Numbered from the stretch's first letter, positions 1 to 7,282 are shown. The stretch is DNA of 34,834 nt from Mesorhizobium sp. (GCA_004020545.1 SAQE01000026.1:44955-79788), one strand, 5' to 3'. Made by a program: numbers and translations. The notes: generated from the sequence alone by a model not told the origin.

Positions 1-61
1 TTGCCGGTTCGCCGCCATGCCGCCGGCCGACGATTGGCCAGGCCAAGTTCAGAAAATTTCG

Positions 62-247
62 TCACCCTCGCAATTTCCTGGCTTCGCGCTCGAGCGTCTT
101 GCGGTCATTGCCATGCTCGCTGATCAGCTCTCGAACCTGCTCGGACGAGATGCGATGCTGCTTGGCGAAGTAGCGAACCTCGTAGTCCTCATCCGCTGAG
201 ACTCGGTCGCGATCCCGGAAATCCCGCTTCGTCTTGTCGTCTGTCAT
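62..247 (-). CDS. DUF3606 family protein
   Basis: A 61-residue protein with the DUF3606 pattern: a charged N-terminus, then VRYFAKQHRISSEQVRELI and the closing HGNDR..LEREARKLRG. The fold is thought to be a small helical module; its biochemical role is unknown, although members often belong to stress regulons. The ATG at 247 is chosen because AGGAGG lies a few bases upstream; a longer in-frame extension has no such site and would run through the promoter. An EcfG-type promoter (GGAAC-N16-GCTT, 270-294) ends 22 nt before the start. A related protein follows upstream on the same strand (298-474), with its own promoter, and further relatives lie at 20849 and 32671. Confidence 0.85.
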   Translation of the reverse strand: MTDDKTKRDFRDRDRVSADEDYEVRYFAKQHRISSEQVRELISEHGNDRKTLEREARKLRG

Positions 248-269
248 GCCGGCTTCCTCCTGGGAGGGA

Positions 270-294
270 AAGCAGGATTGCACCGTAAGGTTCC
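270..294 (-). promoter_or_regulatory. EcfG-like promoter
   Basis: On the minus strand, GGAAC (290-294), a 16-nt spacer and GCTT (270-273). It lies 22 nt upstream of the DUF3606 start at 247. The -35 box is perfect; the -10 box keeps the TT of the cgTT consensus. Confidence 0.6.
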
Positions 295-297
295 GGT

Positions 298-474
298 TCA
301 ACGTTTGGCGTGCTTGCCGCGTTTCCTTCTCGGCTTGAGACTGGCGCTGTAGGCGGTCTCTATGATCCGCAGCACCTCGTCGCGGGTTATGCCGCACTTT
401 CGGGCATAGTATTCGGCTTCGGCAAGTCGTTCTTCCGAAACGCCTTCGGTGACCAGCTTCGCTCCCTTGTTCAT
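298..474 (-). CDS. small DUF3606-like protein
   Basis: A 58-residue basic protein. The core AEYYARKCGITRDEVLRIIE resembles the DUF3606 core and is close to the core of the protein at 32671-32877 (VYFARKCGLTPDEALWMM). The C-terminus is a run of Lys/Arg (KPRRKRGKHAKR) that could contact nucleic acid. The ATG at 474 is chosen over a longer reading frame starting at 603, because an EcfG-type promoter (505-530) lies between the two. No strong Shine-Dalgarno is visible. The function is unknown; stress induction is inferred from the promoter. Confidence 0.65.
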   Translation of the reverse strand: MNKGAKLVTEGVSEERLAEAEYYARKCGITRDEVLRIIETAYSASLKPRRKRGKHAKR

Positions 475-504
475 CTGACTTCGTCCATTGAAAACCGAAC
501 TGAC

Positions 505-530
505 AACAAATTCGCAGCGCTCTTTGTTCC
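505..530 (-). promoter_or_regulatory. EcfG-like promoter
   Basis: Minus strand: GGAAC (526-530), 17-nt spacer, TGTT (505-508). The -10 ends 30 nt before the start of the small protein at 474. Confidence 0.55.
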
Positions 531-673
531 AGCACTTGCTAATGGAACGGAGAGCGTTTCGCGCTATTTGATTGCTGTGCGCAGCTTCGAAAGCGACCGC
601 CACAACTCGTCTTCGATCGGTGAAGCCATTTCAGACCTCAGTCGCACTTCCATAGCGACCGTAGACTCATCCC

Positions 674-698
674 GGAACGTTCGCTCTAAACGCCCGTT
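674..698 (+). promoter_or_regulatory. EcfG promoter, full consensus
   Basis: GGAAC (674-678), 16-nt spacer, CGTT (695-698): a perfect match to the alphaproteobacterial general-stress promoter. It lies 29 nt upstream of the 35-residue membrane protein at 728. Confidence 0.75.
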
Positions 699-727
699 TG
701 CTTGAAGGTCCAGAAGGAGCGAAGGCC

Positions 728-835
728 ATGAAAATTGATGATTGGAACAATAGCGTCCTCGAAGCCCGGTGGCTTCTCGCTGTCCCTGCCTCGCTTGTAC
801 TTACGGTCCTTTTGGCCGGCCTCTTGCTGACTTAA
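728..835 (+). CDS. 35-residue single-helix membrane protein
   Basis: A tiny gene: MKIDDWNNSVLEARW followed by one hydrophobic helix (residues 16-35, LLAVPASLVLTVLLAGLLLT) and a stop. AGAAGGAG lies about 7 nt upstream of the ATG. A full-consensus EcfG promoter is placed correctly upstream, so both transcription and translation signals support a real gene despite the length. The predicted topology is a short acidic cytoplasmic tail and one inner-membrane helix. It is followed 41 nt later by the DUF1236 protein and probably shares its mRNA. I recognise no family. Confidence 0.7.
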   Translation: MKIDDWNNSVLEARWLLAVPASLVLTVLLAGLLLT

Positions 836-876
836 CCAGCCAAGCTTTTGGCACGAAACCCAAATAGGAGAATAAA

Positions 877-1176
877 ATGAGAACGCATCTTACCGCGGCT
901 GCTGCAGGGTTTTTGCTGCTCGCCGGCATCGGCGCGGCCGCCGCCGACACCGTGGTCATCCAGCCGGAGCAGGAAACGGTCATCAAGGAGTACGTGAAGA
1001 AAAAGCCTCTGGCGTCGGTGAAGCTTCCTGGCGTGGAACTCAACATCGGGACGGCACTCCCGGATACTGTCGAGCTTCATGAAGTTCCCAATGTAAAATA
1101 CCGCTACACCGTCATCGACAATCAGACGGTCATCGTGGATCCGGACACACGCAAGGTCATCAAAATTATCCAGTAA
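877..1176 (+). CDS. DUF1236 family secreted protein
   Basis: A 99-residue protein. Residues 1-23 form a Sec signal peptide (hydrophobic core AAAAGFLLLAGIGA, cleavage near AAAA-DT). The mature part, with VKLPGVELNIGTALPDTVEL, then YRYTVIDNQTVIVDP and RKVIKIIQ at the end, is typical of DUF1236 periplasmic proteins common in Rhizobiales. Their function is unknown. AGGAG lies 7 nt before the ATG. The gene sits 41 nt after the tiny membrane protein at 728 and is probably transcribed from the EcfG promoter at 674. Confidence in the family is high. Confidence 0.88.
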   Translation: MRTHLTAAAAGFLLLAGIGAAAADTVVIQPEQETVIKEYVKKKPLASVKLPGVELNIGTALPDTVELHEVPNVKYRYTVIDNQTVIVDPDTRKVIKIIQ

Positions 1177-1501
1177 ACCTGGCAGCGGCATCTCCAAGCA
1201 GCCCGGCCTGCAAGACTGGCGTTTCTGGCGGGGCAGGCCGGGCAACCGCTCCGGCCGTTGAGTATGCCGATTGGAGGGCAACCGAAGCCCGCCAAGACTG
1301 TTCCCTTATCGACAGGCCTGCAATGCGACCGAAGTCCGATACCCGGTCGCATTGGTCTCAGTCGCGAAACTATTAGTCGCGGTATCTCATTGTGAGCGGG
1401 ATCGACGAGAATGGTCCCTTCGTCGTCGGTTGGACGGATGCCCGCCATTTCCTGCGATGTGGCGGGCATCCATCACAACACAAACGGGGTGAGGCAGGGC
1501 A
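1177..1501. other. intergenic stretch with two inverted repeats
   Basis: I see no credible gene here. It holds a perfect 11-bp inverted repeat (1201-1211 with 1233-1243, 21-nt loop), which may end the DUF1236 transcript although no T-run follows. It also holds a perfect 12-bp stem-loop at 1436-1471, listed separately. Confidence 0.5.
1436..1471. repeat. 12-bp perfect stem-loop
   Basis: GGATGCCCGCCA (1436-1447) pairs perfectly with 1460-1471 across a 12-nt loop. There is no T-run. It ends 30 nt before the zinc-ribbon gene, so it could be part of that gene's leader or a dispersed palindromic element. Confidence 0.55.
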
Positions 1502-1714
1502 GTGCCGATATCCGACCAGTTGCTCAACGTCGCCATGACGTTCGAGTGTCCAGCGTGCCGCCATCCCATCGTCAAGGACGGCCGTTGGTTCAAGGCAGTA
1601 AGCACCTTTCGCTGCAAAGCCTGTAGGACCAAGCTTCACCTGGGCTACGCCGACAAGTTGAGCCTTTTTCAAAAACACAGGCAATCGGCAGTACCATGCA
1701 TCTCGGCGAATTGA
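1502..1714 (+). CDS. small zinc-ribbon protein
   Basis: A 70-residue protein with two CxxC knuckles, CPAC at 16-19 and CKAC at 38-41, separated by an aromatic and basic segment (GRWFKAVSTFR). This is the layout of a treble-clef or zinc-ribbon fold binding one Zn, followed by the Tyr/Asp/Lys-rich stretch GYADKLSLFQKH. The GTG start at 1502 is preceded by GAGG; an internal ATG at 1535 is the alternative. The 3' end overlaps the next reading frame by 19 nt. The function is unknown; nucleic-acid or protein binding is only inferred from the fold. Confidence 0.6.
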   Translation: MPISDQLLNVAMTFECPACRHPIVKDGRWFKAVSTFRCKACRTKLHLGYADKLSLFQKHRQSAVPCISAN

Positions 1715-1929
1715 TCGCGAACATCCTTGCCGCCCTTCTCCTGATGTGCGTTCTGGCGGTCGCGTTCTTCGCCGCCAGCCAGCCGCTCTGGCCGGATCGC
1801 GAGGCGAAGATGGTCATCCTGATACCGCCAGACGTATTGACTACAGCATCGATCAAAGCGCCCACTCATCCACGCTTGCCCGACGCGGTTGATACCAGAC
1901 TGGTGAAGCCGAGACCGGAGCGGGACTAG
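1696..1929 (+). CDS. small single-helix membrane protein
   Basis: A 77-residue frame with one clear transmembrane helix (about residues 5-27, ELIANILAALLLMCVLAVAF) and a polar, proline-rich C-terminal tail. It begins inside the end of the zinc-ribbon gene (19-nt overlap), which suggests translational coupling, but no Shine-Dalgarno is obvious. I do not recognise a family. The hydrophobic pattern argues for a real gene; the lack of a ribosome site and of a known homologue keeps confidence moderate. Confidence 0.45.
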   Translation: MHLGELIANILAALLLMCVLAVAFFAASQPLWPDREAKMVILIPPDVLTTASIKAPTHPRLPDAVDTRLVKPRPERD

Positions 1930-1935
1930 AATCAC

Positions 1936-2286
1936 TTGACAGACATATTAACGCCGCAGCAGTCGCTGGCCGCACGGGCGCTCTTGAAGTGGTCCCGGGT
2001 GCGGCTTGGCGCTAAATGCAGCCTCGGTGAAGGCACTATCAAGGACTTCGAGGACGGGATCAGGATTCTACTCCCTCAGAAACGCGCTGCCATTCGCCAG
2101 GCCTTTGAGTTGGCGGGCGTGGTCTTCGCCGCGGAAGATCCTATCTTCGGCGCCGCGGGCCGCGAGCTCCCGAAAAGGGAGCGCCGGCGACCGACAGCTC
2201 GCGTTGGAATACGTAGGTGTCAGGCAGTTGCCGGCGCCCAAAGAGGGAGCTCACAGGCGCATCTATGCGGAAGATCAAGCCGCTGA
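1936..2286 (+). CDS. XRE-type helix-turn-helix protein, possibly degenerate
   Basis: A 116-residue frame. Residues 5-64 match the short HTH type common in Rhizobiales: LTPQQSLAARALLKWS, then TIKDFEDG, then AAIRQAFELAGVVF, where normal members read ARALLGWSQ..LA, TI..FE.G and AIR.AL..AGVEF. The recognition segment is atypical (RLGAKCSLGEG). Homologues usually end soon after AGVxF, so the remaining 50 residues, rich in Arg and Ser, look like read-through. The start would be TTG at 1936 with only a distant GGAG. I infer a decayed or fragmentary regulator. A 6-bp hairpin (2166-2182) lies in the tail. Confidence 0.4.
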   Translation: MTDILTPQQSLAARALLKWSRVRLGAKCSLGEGTIKDFEDGIRILLPQKRAAIRQAFELAGVVFAAEDPIFGAAGRELPKRERRRPTARVGIRRCQAVAGAQRGSSQAHLCGRSSR

Positions 2287-2648
2287 TCGTGGTTAGCGGC
2301 TGACCCGTTCCCCCGGATGAAGGCGACCCACAGGGTGGCCGGCGCCGCTCGCGAGCATTGCCTGAAGACGCCGGCCTTGGTCGGCCCACTGGGACCGCCG
2401 TATATGCCGATAGCCACAATTATCCCCGCCTGACATGGTGTGATCGCCTACGCCCTTAGCAACGGCGCCTGCTCATAGGAAACGCTCGCCTTCGCCGCAG
2501 TGCTCGAAGCAGAACCAGTGCGACGGCTGCTTCGGCCGGGCAAAGCCCCAGCCGGCATCTTTGCCGCAGCCAGCATGCTCACAGACGGGACCGAGAGGGC
2601 CGCGGTCGCGCGTCAGGACCTGTTCGCCAGGGATTGCCGGTTCGTCGC
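2287..2648. other. stretch without recognised gene
   Basis: Several overlapping frames are open on both strands, but none has a Shine-Dalgarno, a motif or a natural composition that I recognise. It may be remnant DNA. Confidence 0.4.
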
Positions 2649-2861
2649 TCATGGTTCGGCCTCGAAGTATTCCAGGATAATCACATAGCCGGCTTCGACC
2701 CTCGTGCGCGGGTCATAGTCGGTCTGGTGATCGATTGCATCATGCTCAGGCTGCCATATGACGTTCAGAACGCGGCCACCATTGTCGGCAGCTTCGTTCA
2801 GCTTCATGTGCAGCACCGTTGCATTGTTCGGGCACGTCTCGACAGCATAGCGCAGCGGCAT
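2649..2861 (-). CDS. conserved-looking small hypothetical protein
   Basis: A 70-residue soluble protein (MPLRYAVETCPNNATVLHMK... ending YVIILEYFEAEP) with alternating hydrophobic and acidic residues, suggesting a compact beta-rich fold. The ATG at 2861 is chosen because GGAGGAG lies about 8 nt upstream; an upstream in-frame start would add a basic, Cys-rich leader of unnatural composition. It is transcribed away from the three-gene plus-strand cluster that starts at 2936. I recognise no family, and no EcfG-type promoter is visible upstream. Confidence 0.6.
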   Translation of the reverse strand: MPLRYAVETCPNNATVLHMKLNEAADNGGRVLNVIWQPEHDAIDHQTDYDPRTRVEAGYVIILEYFEAEP

Positions 2862-2935
2862 GCAACATCTCCTCCTGCAGAAAAGATTCCACAAACCGGC
2901 TTGACGAGCAAGGAATTTGTTCTCATTTCGTTCTC

Positions 2936-3253
2936 ATGCCCGAGACCTATGGCCCAAAGGGACGCGTCTATCCGCTGTCCGCGCTCAACGACACCATGCG
3001 CCTGGTGCGCATCCGGTGCCCCTATTGCAAGCGCCAGCACTGCTACCAGCCGTCCGATCTGATCCAGATTTTCGGGGACGTCGATGTAGATTCGCTCATG
3101 GAGCGCATGAAGTGCGAGCACGGCCGCGACCACGGCCGGCTCGAGGTCGAGGCGTTCGCACCTACCGGACGGGAAGCCGTCGGCTTGCGCATTCGCCGCC
3201 TGGTGGCGATCAAGATCAACCGCGTGCCGGTGTGGAGGGAGGATGCCGCATGA
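2936..3253 (+). CDS. zinc-knuckle hypothetical protein
   Basis: A 105-residue protein. CPYC (28-31) with C36, plus a second Cys/His group around C60, H62 and H66 (KCEHGRDH), suggest a zinc site. Between them lies DLIQIFGDVDVDSLMERM, and the C-terminus RIRRLVAIKINRVPVW is basic. Proteins of this pattern are common but uncharacterised in Rhizobiales. It is the first of three tightly packed genes; its stop overlaps the next ATG (ATGA). No strong ribosome site precedes the ATG, so the start is the least certain part. Confidence 0.6.
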   Translation: MPETYGPKGRVYPLSALNDTMRLVRIRCPYCKRQHCYQPSDLIQIFGDVDVDSLMERMKCEHGRDHGRLEVEAFAPTGREAVGLRIRRLVAIKINRVPVWREDAA

Positions 3254-3510
3254 ACTCGGACATTCCGCCCGGCGCCGCGGCACTGTCGCGCTATCCAGCC
3301 GCCAAGATCATCGTCACCTGCGAGAAATGCGGCTTGCGGGCGAAATACGACAAGGCGGAGATGCTGGCTGCCGGCGGCGATCGCGCCTTGACCTTGCTGC
3401 TCAACGAGATCGCCAGGCGACATGGGTGCCAGCGCCTCGACGCCAAGCCGTTCGACGTCAAGAACATCTGCGGCGCGATCTATGCGAACATTGGAGCCGG
3501 CTGTGTCTGA
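3250..3510 (+). CDS. Cys-containing hypothetical protein
   Basis: An 86-residue protein that starts in an ATGA overlap with the preceding gene, so translation is probably coupled. VTCEKCG at 22-28 is a CxxC knuckle; C60, C74 and C85 could complete a metal site. LLLNEIARRHGC forms an amphipathic helix. Composition and coding bias look natural. The first two cluster members share the CxxC theme, so both may bind zinc and act together. The function is unknown; I recognise no named family. Confidence 0.6.
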   Translation: MNSDIPPGAAALSRYPAAKIIVTCEKCGLRAKYDKAEMLAAGGDRALTLLLNEIARRHGCQRLDAKPFDVKNICGAIYANIGAGCV

Positions 3511-3697
3511 TATCGTCGCCGCGCTCGAGCAGCTGCTTGCCGAAAATCCCGGCCCGATCTCGATCGCCGCCGGCATCGCCACGCTACGCGCGATCGGCGC
3601 AAAGGATCCTTCCGAGGACCTTCAATCATTGGTGGGCACGTTCGCGGCCGAGAGACGCCGCGCGATCCGCTTCGATCGTTTTACAGGCGCGACCTAA
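3503..3697 (+). CDS. small helical hypothetical protein
   Basis: A 64-residue protein, VSDIVAALEQLLAENPGPIS followed by AAGIATLRAIGAKDPSEDLQ. It is predicted to be all helical. I choose the GTG at 3503 because GGAG lies 8 nt upstream and because it overlaps the previous gene by only 8 nt; an ATG at 3482 in the same frame has no ribosome site. It is the third gene of the overlapping cluster that begins at 2936. No known domain is recognised. Confidence 0.5.
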   Translation: MSDIVAALEQLLAENPGPISIAAGIATLRAIGAKDPSEDLQSLVGTFAAERRRAIRFDRFTGAT

Positions 3698-4019
3698 CCT
3701 GTTGATATGCTTCGAACCGCTTTTGCCCGATTTTACAGGCAAGCGGCTGGAATCAAACGGAAAGGACTAGCTTCCAGTCGCAGTCTTTGAATTGCCGACA
3801 TTCGCGTCGGCGTGGGCATCGTCGTGACAGAGCCCAGAGCGGGCCTGTCTCCGGTGCCAACTTGGCTTCCGCTCAGGGGATGCGGGCGCCGTGCCGACCG
3901 TCGGTCGTACCGCGGGTTCGCCTTCAGTCAGCAAGCAACCCGAGAAGGACGATGGTGATCGCGCGCTTGGGAGTCTGGGCGAAGCCGCCGGCTAGGAACA
4001 CAAGCGACGGGTCGGCGGC
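3698..4019. other. stretch without recognised gene
   Basis: There is no convincing frame. The stretch leads from the small-gene cluster into the integrase remnant and may be part of the same insertion. Confidence 0.4.
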
Positions 4020-4136
4020 GTGGGCGCTTTCGATGTACGTGGCCACGGCAACATCTCCTTCACCCTCGACCGCTACGCCAAGGAATGCCCGGCTAGGAGG
4101 AACCGGCATCCTCAGCGGAGGTCGTCGATCGCGTAG
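4020..4136 (+). pseudogene. C-terminal remnant of a tyrosine recombinase (phage integrase)
   Basis: In one plus-strand frame this stretch reads HGNISFTLDRYAKECP. This matches the last conserved block of phage-type integrases (GHxSIxxTLDRYGHLxP), where the Tyr of LDRY is the nucleophile. The frame then runs to a stop. I cannot follow the gene further upstream: the HxLRH box and the N-terminal domains are absent, so only about 30 codons remain. It abuts the GNAT/LuxR cassette, which fits a scar of site-specific integration. The match is short, so chance is possible. An opposing 61-residue frame (3924-4109, minus) overlaps it. Confidence 0.4.
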
Positions 4137-5089
4137 ACATCGGGACGGCAGTAGCCGGGCTCGTCGGGGCGCTGCATTATCACTCCCTCGAGCCAGGTGC
4201 GGTAGCCGCGAGCAAGCATGCGGCGGTAGGCCTCGTGGCGACCCGAGTTGACACCGGCGACGATTCGCGCCAGCCCCCGCTCGGCTGCGAGCTGCTCACA
4301 GGCATCCAGCAGGAGCTCGAAGCGCTCTGGCGCTGCGTGCCCCGGTCGTGCAGCGGCGAACTTGACGAAGCACGTACCAGTGCCGGCTTCGCCGGCACCG
4401 CAGTGACAGACCGCGAATCCGCCGAGTTCAGACCCGTCGCCCAGCAGCACGGTGTCGCCCAGCTTCTGGGCGTCGGTCGTGAAGATCTCATGCGAGAGAT
4501 CGAGTCCCTCAAATATCGAATCGGTGAGCTCGCGACAGGCGCTGAGGATCGCGGCCCGCTCATCCTCGCCGGCACTCGAGAAGGTCGAGTGGCCGTCCCG
4601 GTCGAGTGTCGGTCCGACATGCTTCTCCAGAAGCGGCGTCAGCCGCTGCGGCCAGAACCCGAACTTCTGGTACAGCCCGATGTGCTTCGGGCTCTGGGGG
4701 AAGGTGAACAGGCCTGCCTGGCGCACCTGCCACTGTTCGAATAGGTCGACGATCGGCTCCATGAGCCGGCTGGCGATCCCTTGACCCCAGAGGTCGGGTC
4801 GGACGGTGAGCGGCCCGAAGAACGCGAAGCTGCCCCATCTGGTGGCGAAATTGGAACCGATCAGCTCGCCGTCCAATTCGGCGGCGAACGCCCAGCTGGG
4901 CGCGGCCCGGTAGCGAGGTCGCACGTACTGCGCATCGCCGAACACCGCGATTGGATCCGGGGCGGCCAGAAAGGTCCCGAACGCCGTGCGCATCACGCGA
5001 TCGGCGGCGTCGAGGTCGTTCTCGGCGAGCGGACGGATGGCAACTCCGGCCGCGACGACCTCTCGGTTTTGCTGCTCGGTTACGGACAT
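4112..5089 (-). CDS. GNAT-family N-acetyltransferase
   Basis: A 325-residue protein. Residues 18-150 hold a GNAT fold: LTVRPDLWGQGIASRLM (about 94-110) is motif A, the acetyl-CoA pyrophosphate loop (Q/RxxGxG/A), and LYQKFGFWP (139-147) is the usual C-terminal Tyr/Phe block. The second half resembles a further, degenerate GNAT-like domain, ending GVIMQRPDEPGY. The substrate is unknown. The ATG at 5089 is chosen for AGGAG seven nt upstream. Style and codon choice (very GC-rich, GAG/CTC/GTC) resemble actinobacterial genes. It is divergent from a LuxR-type regulator, which probably controls it. Confidence 0.8.
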   Translation of the reverse strand: MSVTEQQNREVVAAGVAIRPLAENDLDAADRVMRTAFGTFLAAPDPIAVFGDAQYVRPRYRAAPSWAFAAELDGELIGSNFATRWGSFAFFGPLTVRPDLWGQGIASRLMEPIVDLFEQWQVRQAGLFTFPQSPKHIGLYQKFGFWPQRLTPLLEKHVGPTLDRDGHSTFSSAGEDERAAILSACRELTDSIFEGLDLSHEIFTTDAQKLGDTVLLGDGSELGGFAVCHCGAGEAGTGTCFVKFAAARPGHAAPERFELLLDACEQLAAERGLARIVAGVNSGRHEAYRRMLARGYRTWLEGVIMQRPDEPGYCRPDVYAIDDLR

Positions 5090-5171
5090 TTCCTCTCCTC
5101 CATCGGTGGTCATCGCTGGGTGGCATTGTAGGCGGCGAGCCCGCCTCCGTCTTCCCCAGAAGCCTGGGGTT

Positions 5172-5199
5172 TTGGATCTGCCCCGATCCATGCGATAAT
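5172..5199 (+). promoter_or_regulatory. sigma70-type promoter giving a leaderless mRNA
   Basis: TTGGAT (5172-5177), a 16-nt spacer and GATAAT (5194-5199). Only 8 nt separate the -10 box from the ATG at 5208, so the transcript would begin at or next to the start codon. No Shine-Dalgarno precedes that ATG. Leaderless mRNAs are common in actinobacteria. Confidence 0.5.
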
Positions 5200-5207
5200 C
5201 GCCCCTG

Positions 5208-6419
5208 ATGCACGACACTCAGGAGGCTCTCCGCGCCCGCCAGGCGATCATTCGCCTAGCACACACCCGCTCGGACTCGTTCGCGCTGCGTCAGGCCGTC
5301 GCTGACCGGCTTCGTAAGCATGTCCCGTTCGACGCGTTCTGCTGGTGGACGACCGACCCGGCGACGATGTTCCTTACCACCTCGGTCGCCGAGTGGTGGG
5401 AGATGCCCTCAGCGGAGTGCGTCGAGATCCATCGCAACGAGTATCTGGAGCCCGACTTCAACAAGTTCCGCGAGCTGGCCAGATCGCGTCTCCCGGCGGC
5501 GACACTCGCGCACGCGACCGACGGGAAGCCCGCGCGCAGCGCGCGCTACCGGCGGATGATGCGTCCGGACGGGTTCGAGTTCGAGTTGCGTGCATCCCAG
5601 GCGGTCGACGGGGCGTGCTGGGGCGCGCTGGCCCTTTACCGTCGCGGCGGCAGCCCGGCCTTCGAGCGGCACGAGGTGGAGTTCGTCTCGAAGCTCGGCC
5701 CGCACCTCGCCGAGGGTCTGCGCACCAGCCTGCTGGCGGCTGCGATCGAGGACGGGAAGGTCTCCGACGCTCCCGGACTGCTCGTGCTCGACGGGAAGGG
5801 GCGCCTCACCGCGGCTACCGCGGGCGCCGCTCGCTGGATAGATGAGATCCACGGATCAATCGGGCGGCGCCCGGCCGAGCACCGCCTCTCAGAAGCAGTC
5901 TGGGCGGTGGCCTCGCTGGCGCGCAGCCTCGACCAGGACGCCGGCGCGCGCCTGCCGCGGGCGCGCGTGCGCACCGACGAGGGAGAGTGGCTGCTGGTCC
6001 ACGCCGCTCGCATGGAACGCGATGGCGAGGTGGCGATCATCATCGAGCGAGCCCGACCGGTCCAGATCGCATCGCTGCTGATCCGCGCCTACGGGCTCAG
6101 CGATCGCGAGGCTGACGTCGTCAGGGCCGTGCTGCAAGGCCTCTCCACCGAGCAGATCGCCAGGACCACCTACCTGTCCCCGTACACCGTCCAGGACTAC
6201 CTGAAGTCAGTATTCGTGAAGACTGGGGTACGCAGCCGCCGCGAGCTGGTGGGCAAGCTGTTCGCCGAGCAGCATTGGCCCCAATACGGTGGCGGAGCCT
6301 CCGAGCTGGGCGCCGACGGATGGTTCGCGCAGACGTCTCGTCGCCTGTCGAACCTGGGCCGGCCCGGCAATCAAGCGCATATTGCCCCTGGCGCCGGCGA
6401 GCTCGCAGCGCGCGGATAG
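5208..6419 (+). CDS. LuxR-type transcriptional regulator with sensory N-terminus
   Basis: A 403-residue protein. The N-terminal part (about 20-175) looks GAF-like and a middle part (about 185-280) PAS-like; a LuxR/GerE helix-turn-helix follows at 296-353 (YGLSDREADVVRAVLQGLST...SPYTVQDYLKSVFVKTGV). It should bind DNA as a dimer in response to an unknown ligand. The layout is frequent in actinobacteria, and the codon bias differs from the flanking rhizobial genes. The last 30 residues after GWFA look like read-through. The gene is divergent from the GNAT gene across 118 bp, so regulation of that gene and itself is the obvious inference. Confidence 0.85.
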   Translation: MHDTQEALRARQAIIRLAHTRSDSFALRQAVADRLRKHVPFDAFCWWTTDPATMFLTTSVAEWWEMPSAECVEIHRNEYLEPDFNKFRELARSRLPAATLAHATDGKPARSARYRRMMRPDGFEFELRASQAVDGACWGALALYRRGGSPAFERHEVEFVSKLGPHLAEGLRTSLLAAAIEDGKVSDAPGLLVLDGKGRLTAATAGAARWIDEIHGSIGRRPAEHRLSEAVWAVASLARSLDQDAGARLPRARVRTDEGEWLLVHAARMERDGEVAIIIERARPVQIASLLIRAYGLSDREADVVRAVLQGLSTEQIARTTYLSPYTVQDYLKSVFVKTGVRSRRELVGKLFAEQHWPQYGGGASELGADGWFAQTSRRLSNLGRPGNQAHIAPGAGELAARG

Positions 6420-6616
6420 CAGGGCACGGTGCGTGCTTTGCCTGCGCGAGCGTAAGCCAAGACGCACCCGAGAACATGCTCGCAACCGACGAGAGGCGGG
6501 TCTGCTCTTCCCCGCCGCTCAAACCCGATTCGCAGGGTCATCGCGCTTGGCCGACATCTCCTCGAGGATCGGGTGGGGTATAGGAAGGGGGATCATGTCC
6601 CTTGGTATGGGCCCTG
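6420..6616. other. gap after the LuxR gene
   Basis: No gene is recognised. This is the probable right-hand edge of the foreign-looking cassette. Confidence 0.4.
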
Positions 6617-6928
6617 ATGCCCCGTCCTACCCCCCAAGCGATCATTGCAGGTTGCGCGTTTCTCGGGCTTTTTGCCTTCGTCGGCTACGCGCTGCTCTTT
6701 TCGACAGCCGTGATGGGACACGCCTATCAAAAATCCCGCTGGATTGAAGGTACGCTTGCCATGGGCTTTGGCTATGTCGGAATCCGCCTGCTGTTTTCGA
6801 AGGCTGAGGTGGTCTGCGATTGGCTGTATGACCGCTCTGTCCGCAAGCGCGACCTCCAGCGTCGCAGGCAATGTCGGCTTACGGGAAGTGGCAAAGCTGG
6901 CCTCAACGGCCGATACGAAGGCGCATAG
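6617..6928 (+). pseudogene. two-helix membrane protein, possible LysE/RhtB C-terminal remnant
   Basis: A 103-residue frame. Two hydrophobic segments (about 9-34, IIAGCAFLGLFAFVGYALLF, and 48-61, GTLAMGFGYVGIRLLF) flank a short basic loop, as in the last two helices of LysE/RhtB amino-acid exporters, which end GALFxGxGLRLAL. LysE proteins are about 205 residues, and the N-terminal half is not visible upstream. After RLLF the sequence becomes basic and unlike the family. There is no Shine-Dalgarno. I infer a truncated remnant; an unrelated small membrane protein is the alternative. Confidence 0.35.
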
Positions 6929-7222
6929 CTACCATTCAACACGTAGAACTATATACGTTTCGGGCTGACGTAGACGACCTGCGAGGTCACGCGCGTTGGA
7001 AAGTCGAACTCCTCAAATTTTTCCTAAAACCGAATCTAATGGCCCCATTGGTCCCATAAGCACACGCAATTCGGGCTGGGGCGCGACCCAGAAAGTTCGA
7101 AAAGCTTCCAGGAACCCCAGCCAACGCTCGAAATCACCATTGTTGAGTCGCCCGACCATCTGCGCCGCACGAAGCGCGCTGATCTCGGCATCGCTTTGAT
7201 CGATCTCGTTGTGGGGCCGACC
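6929..7222. other. gap before the oxidoreductase gene
   Basis: A minus-strand frame (7013-7159, MVGRLNNGDFERWLGFLEAF and onward) has protein-like composition but no ribosome site and no family, so I do not call it. Nothing else is seen. Confidence 0.35.
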
Positions 7223-7247
7223 GGAACAACTGGGTCTCGTTACGGTT
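7223..7247 (+). promoter_or_regulatory. EcfG-like promoter
   Basis: GGAAC (7223-7227), 16-nt spacer, GGTT (7244-7247), 35 nt upstream of the YdeP-type gene. The same GGTT -10 recurs at 11504, 13128, 23254 and 23519. Confidence 0.6.
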
Positions 7248-7282
7248 TTCCCCTCAATGTTCTTCCTTTTGGGACAAGTCGC

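Noticed and set aside
3924-4109. A 61-codon minus-strand frame directly after the GNAT stop
   Set aside because: It is tempting as a second operon gene, but it has no family, and the opposite strand carries the better-supported integrase block.
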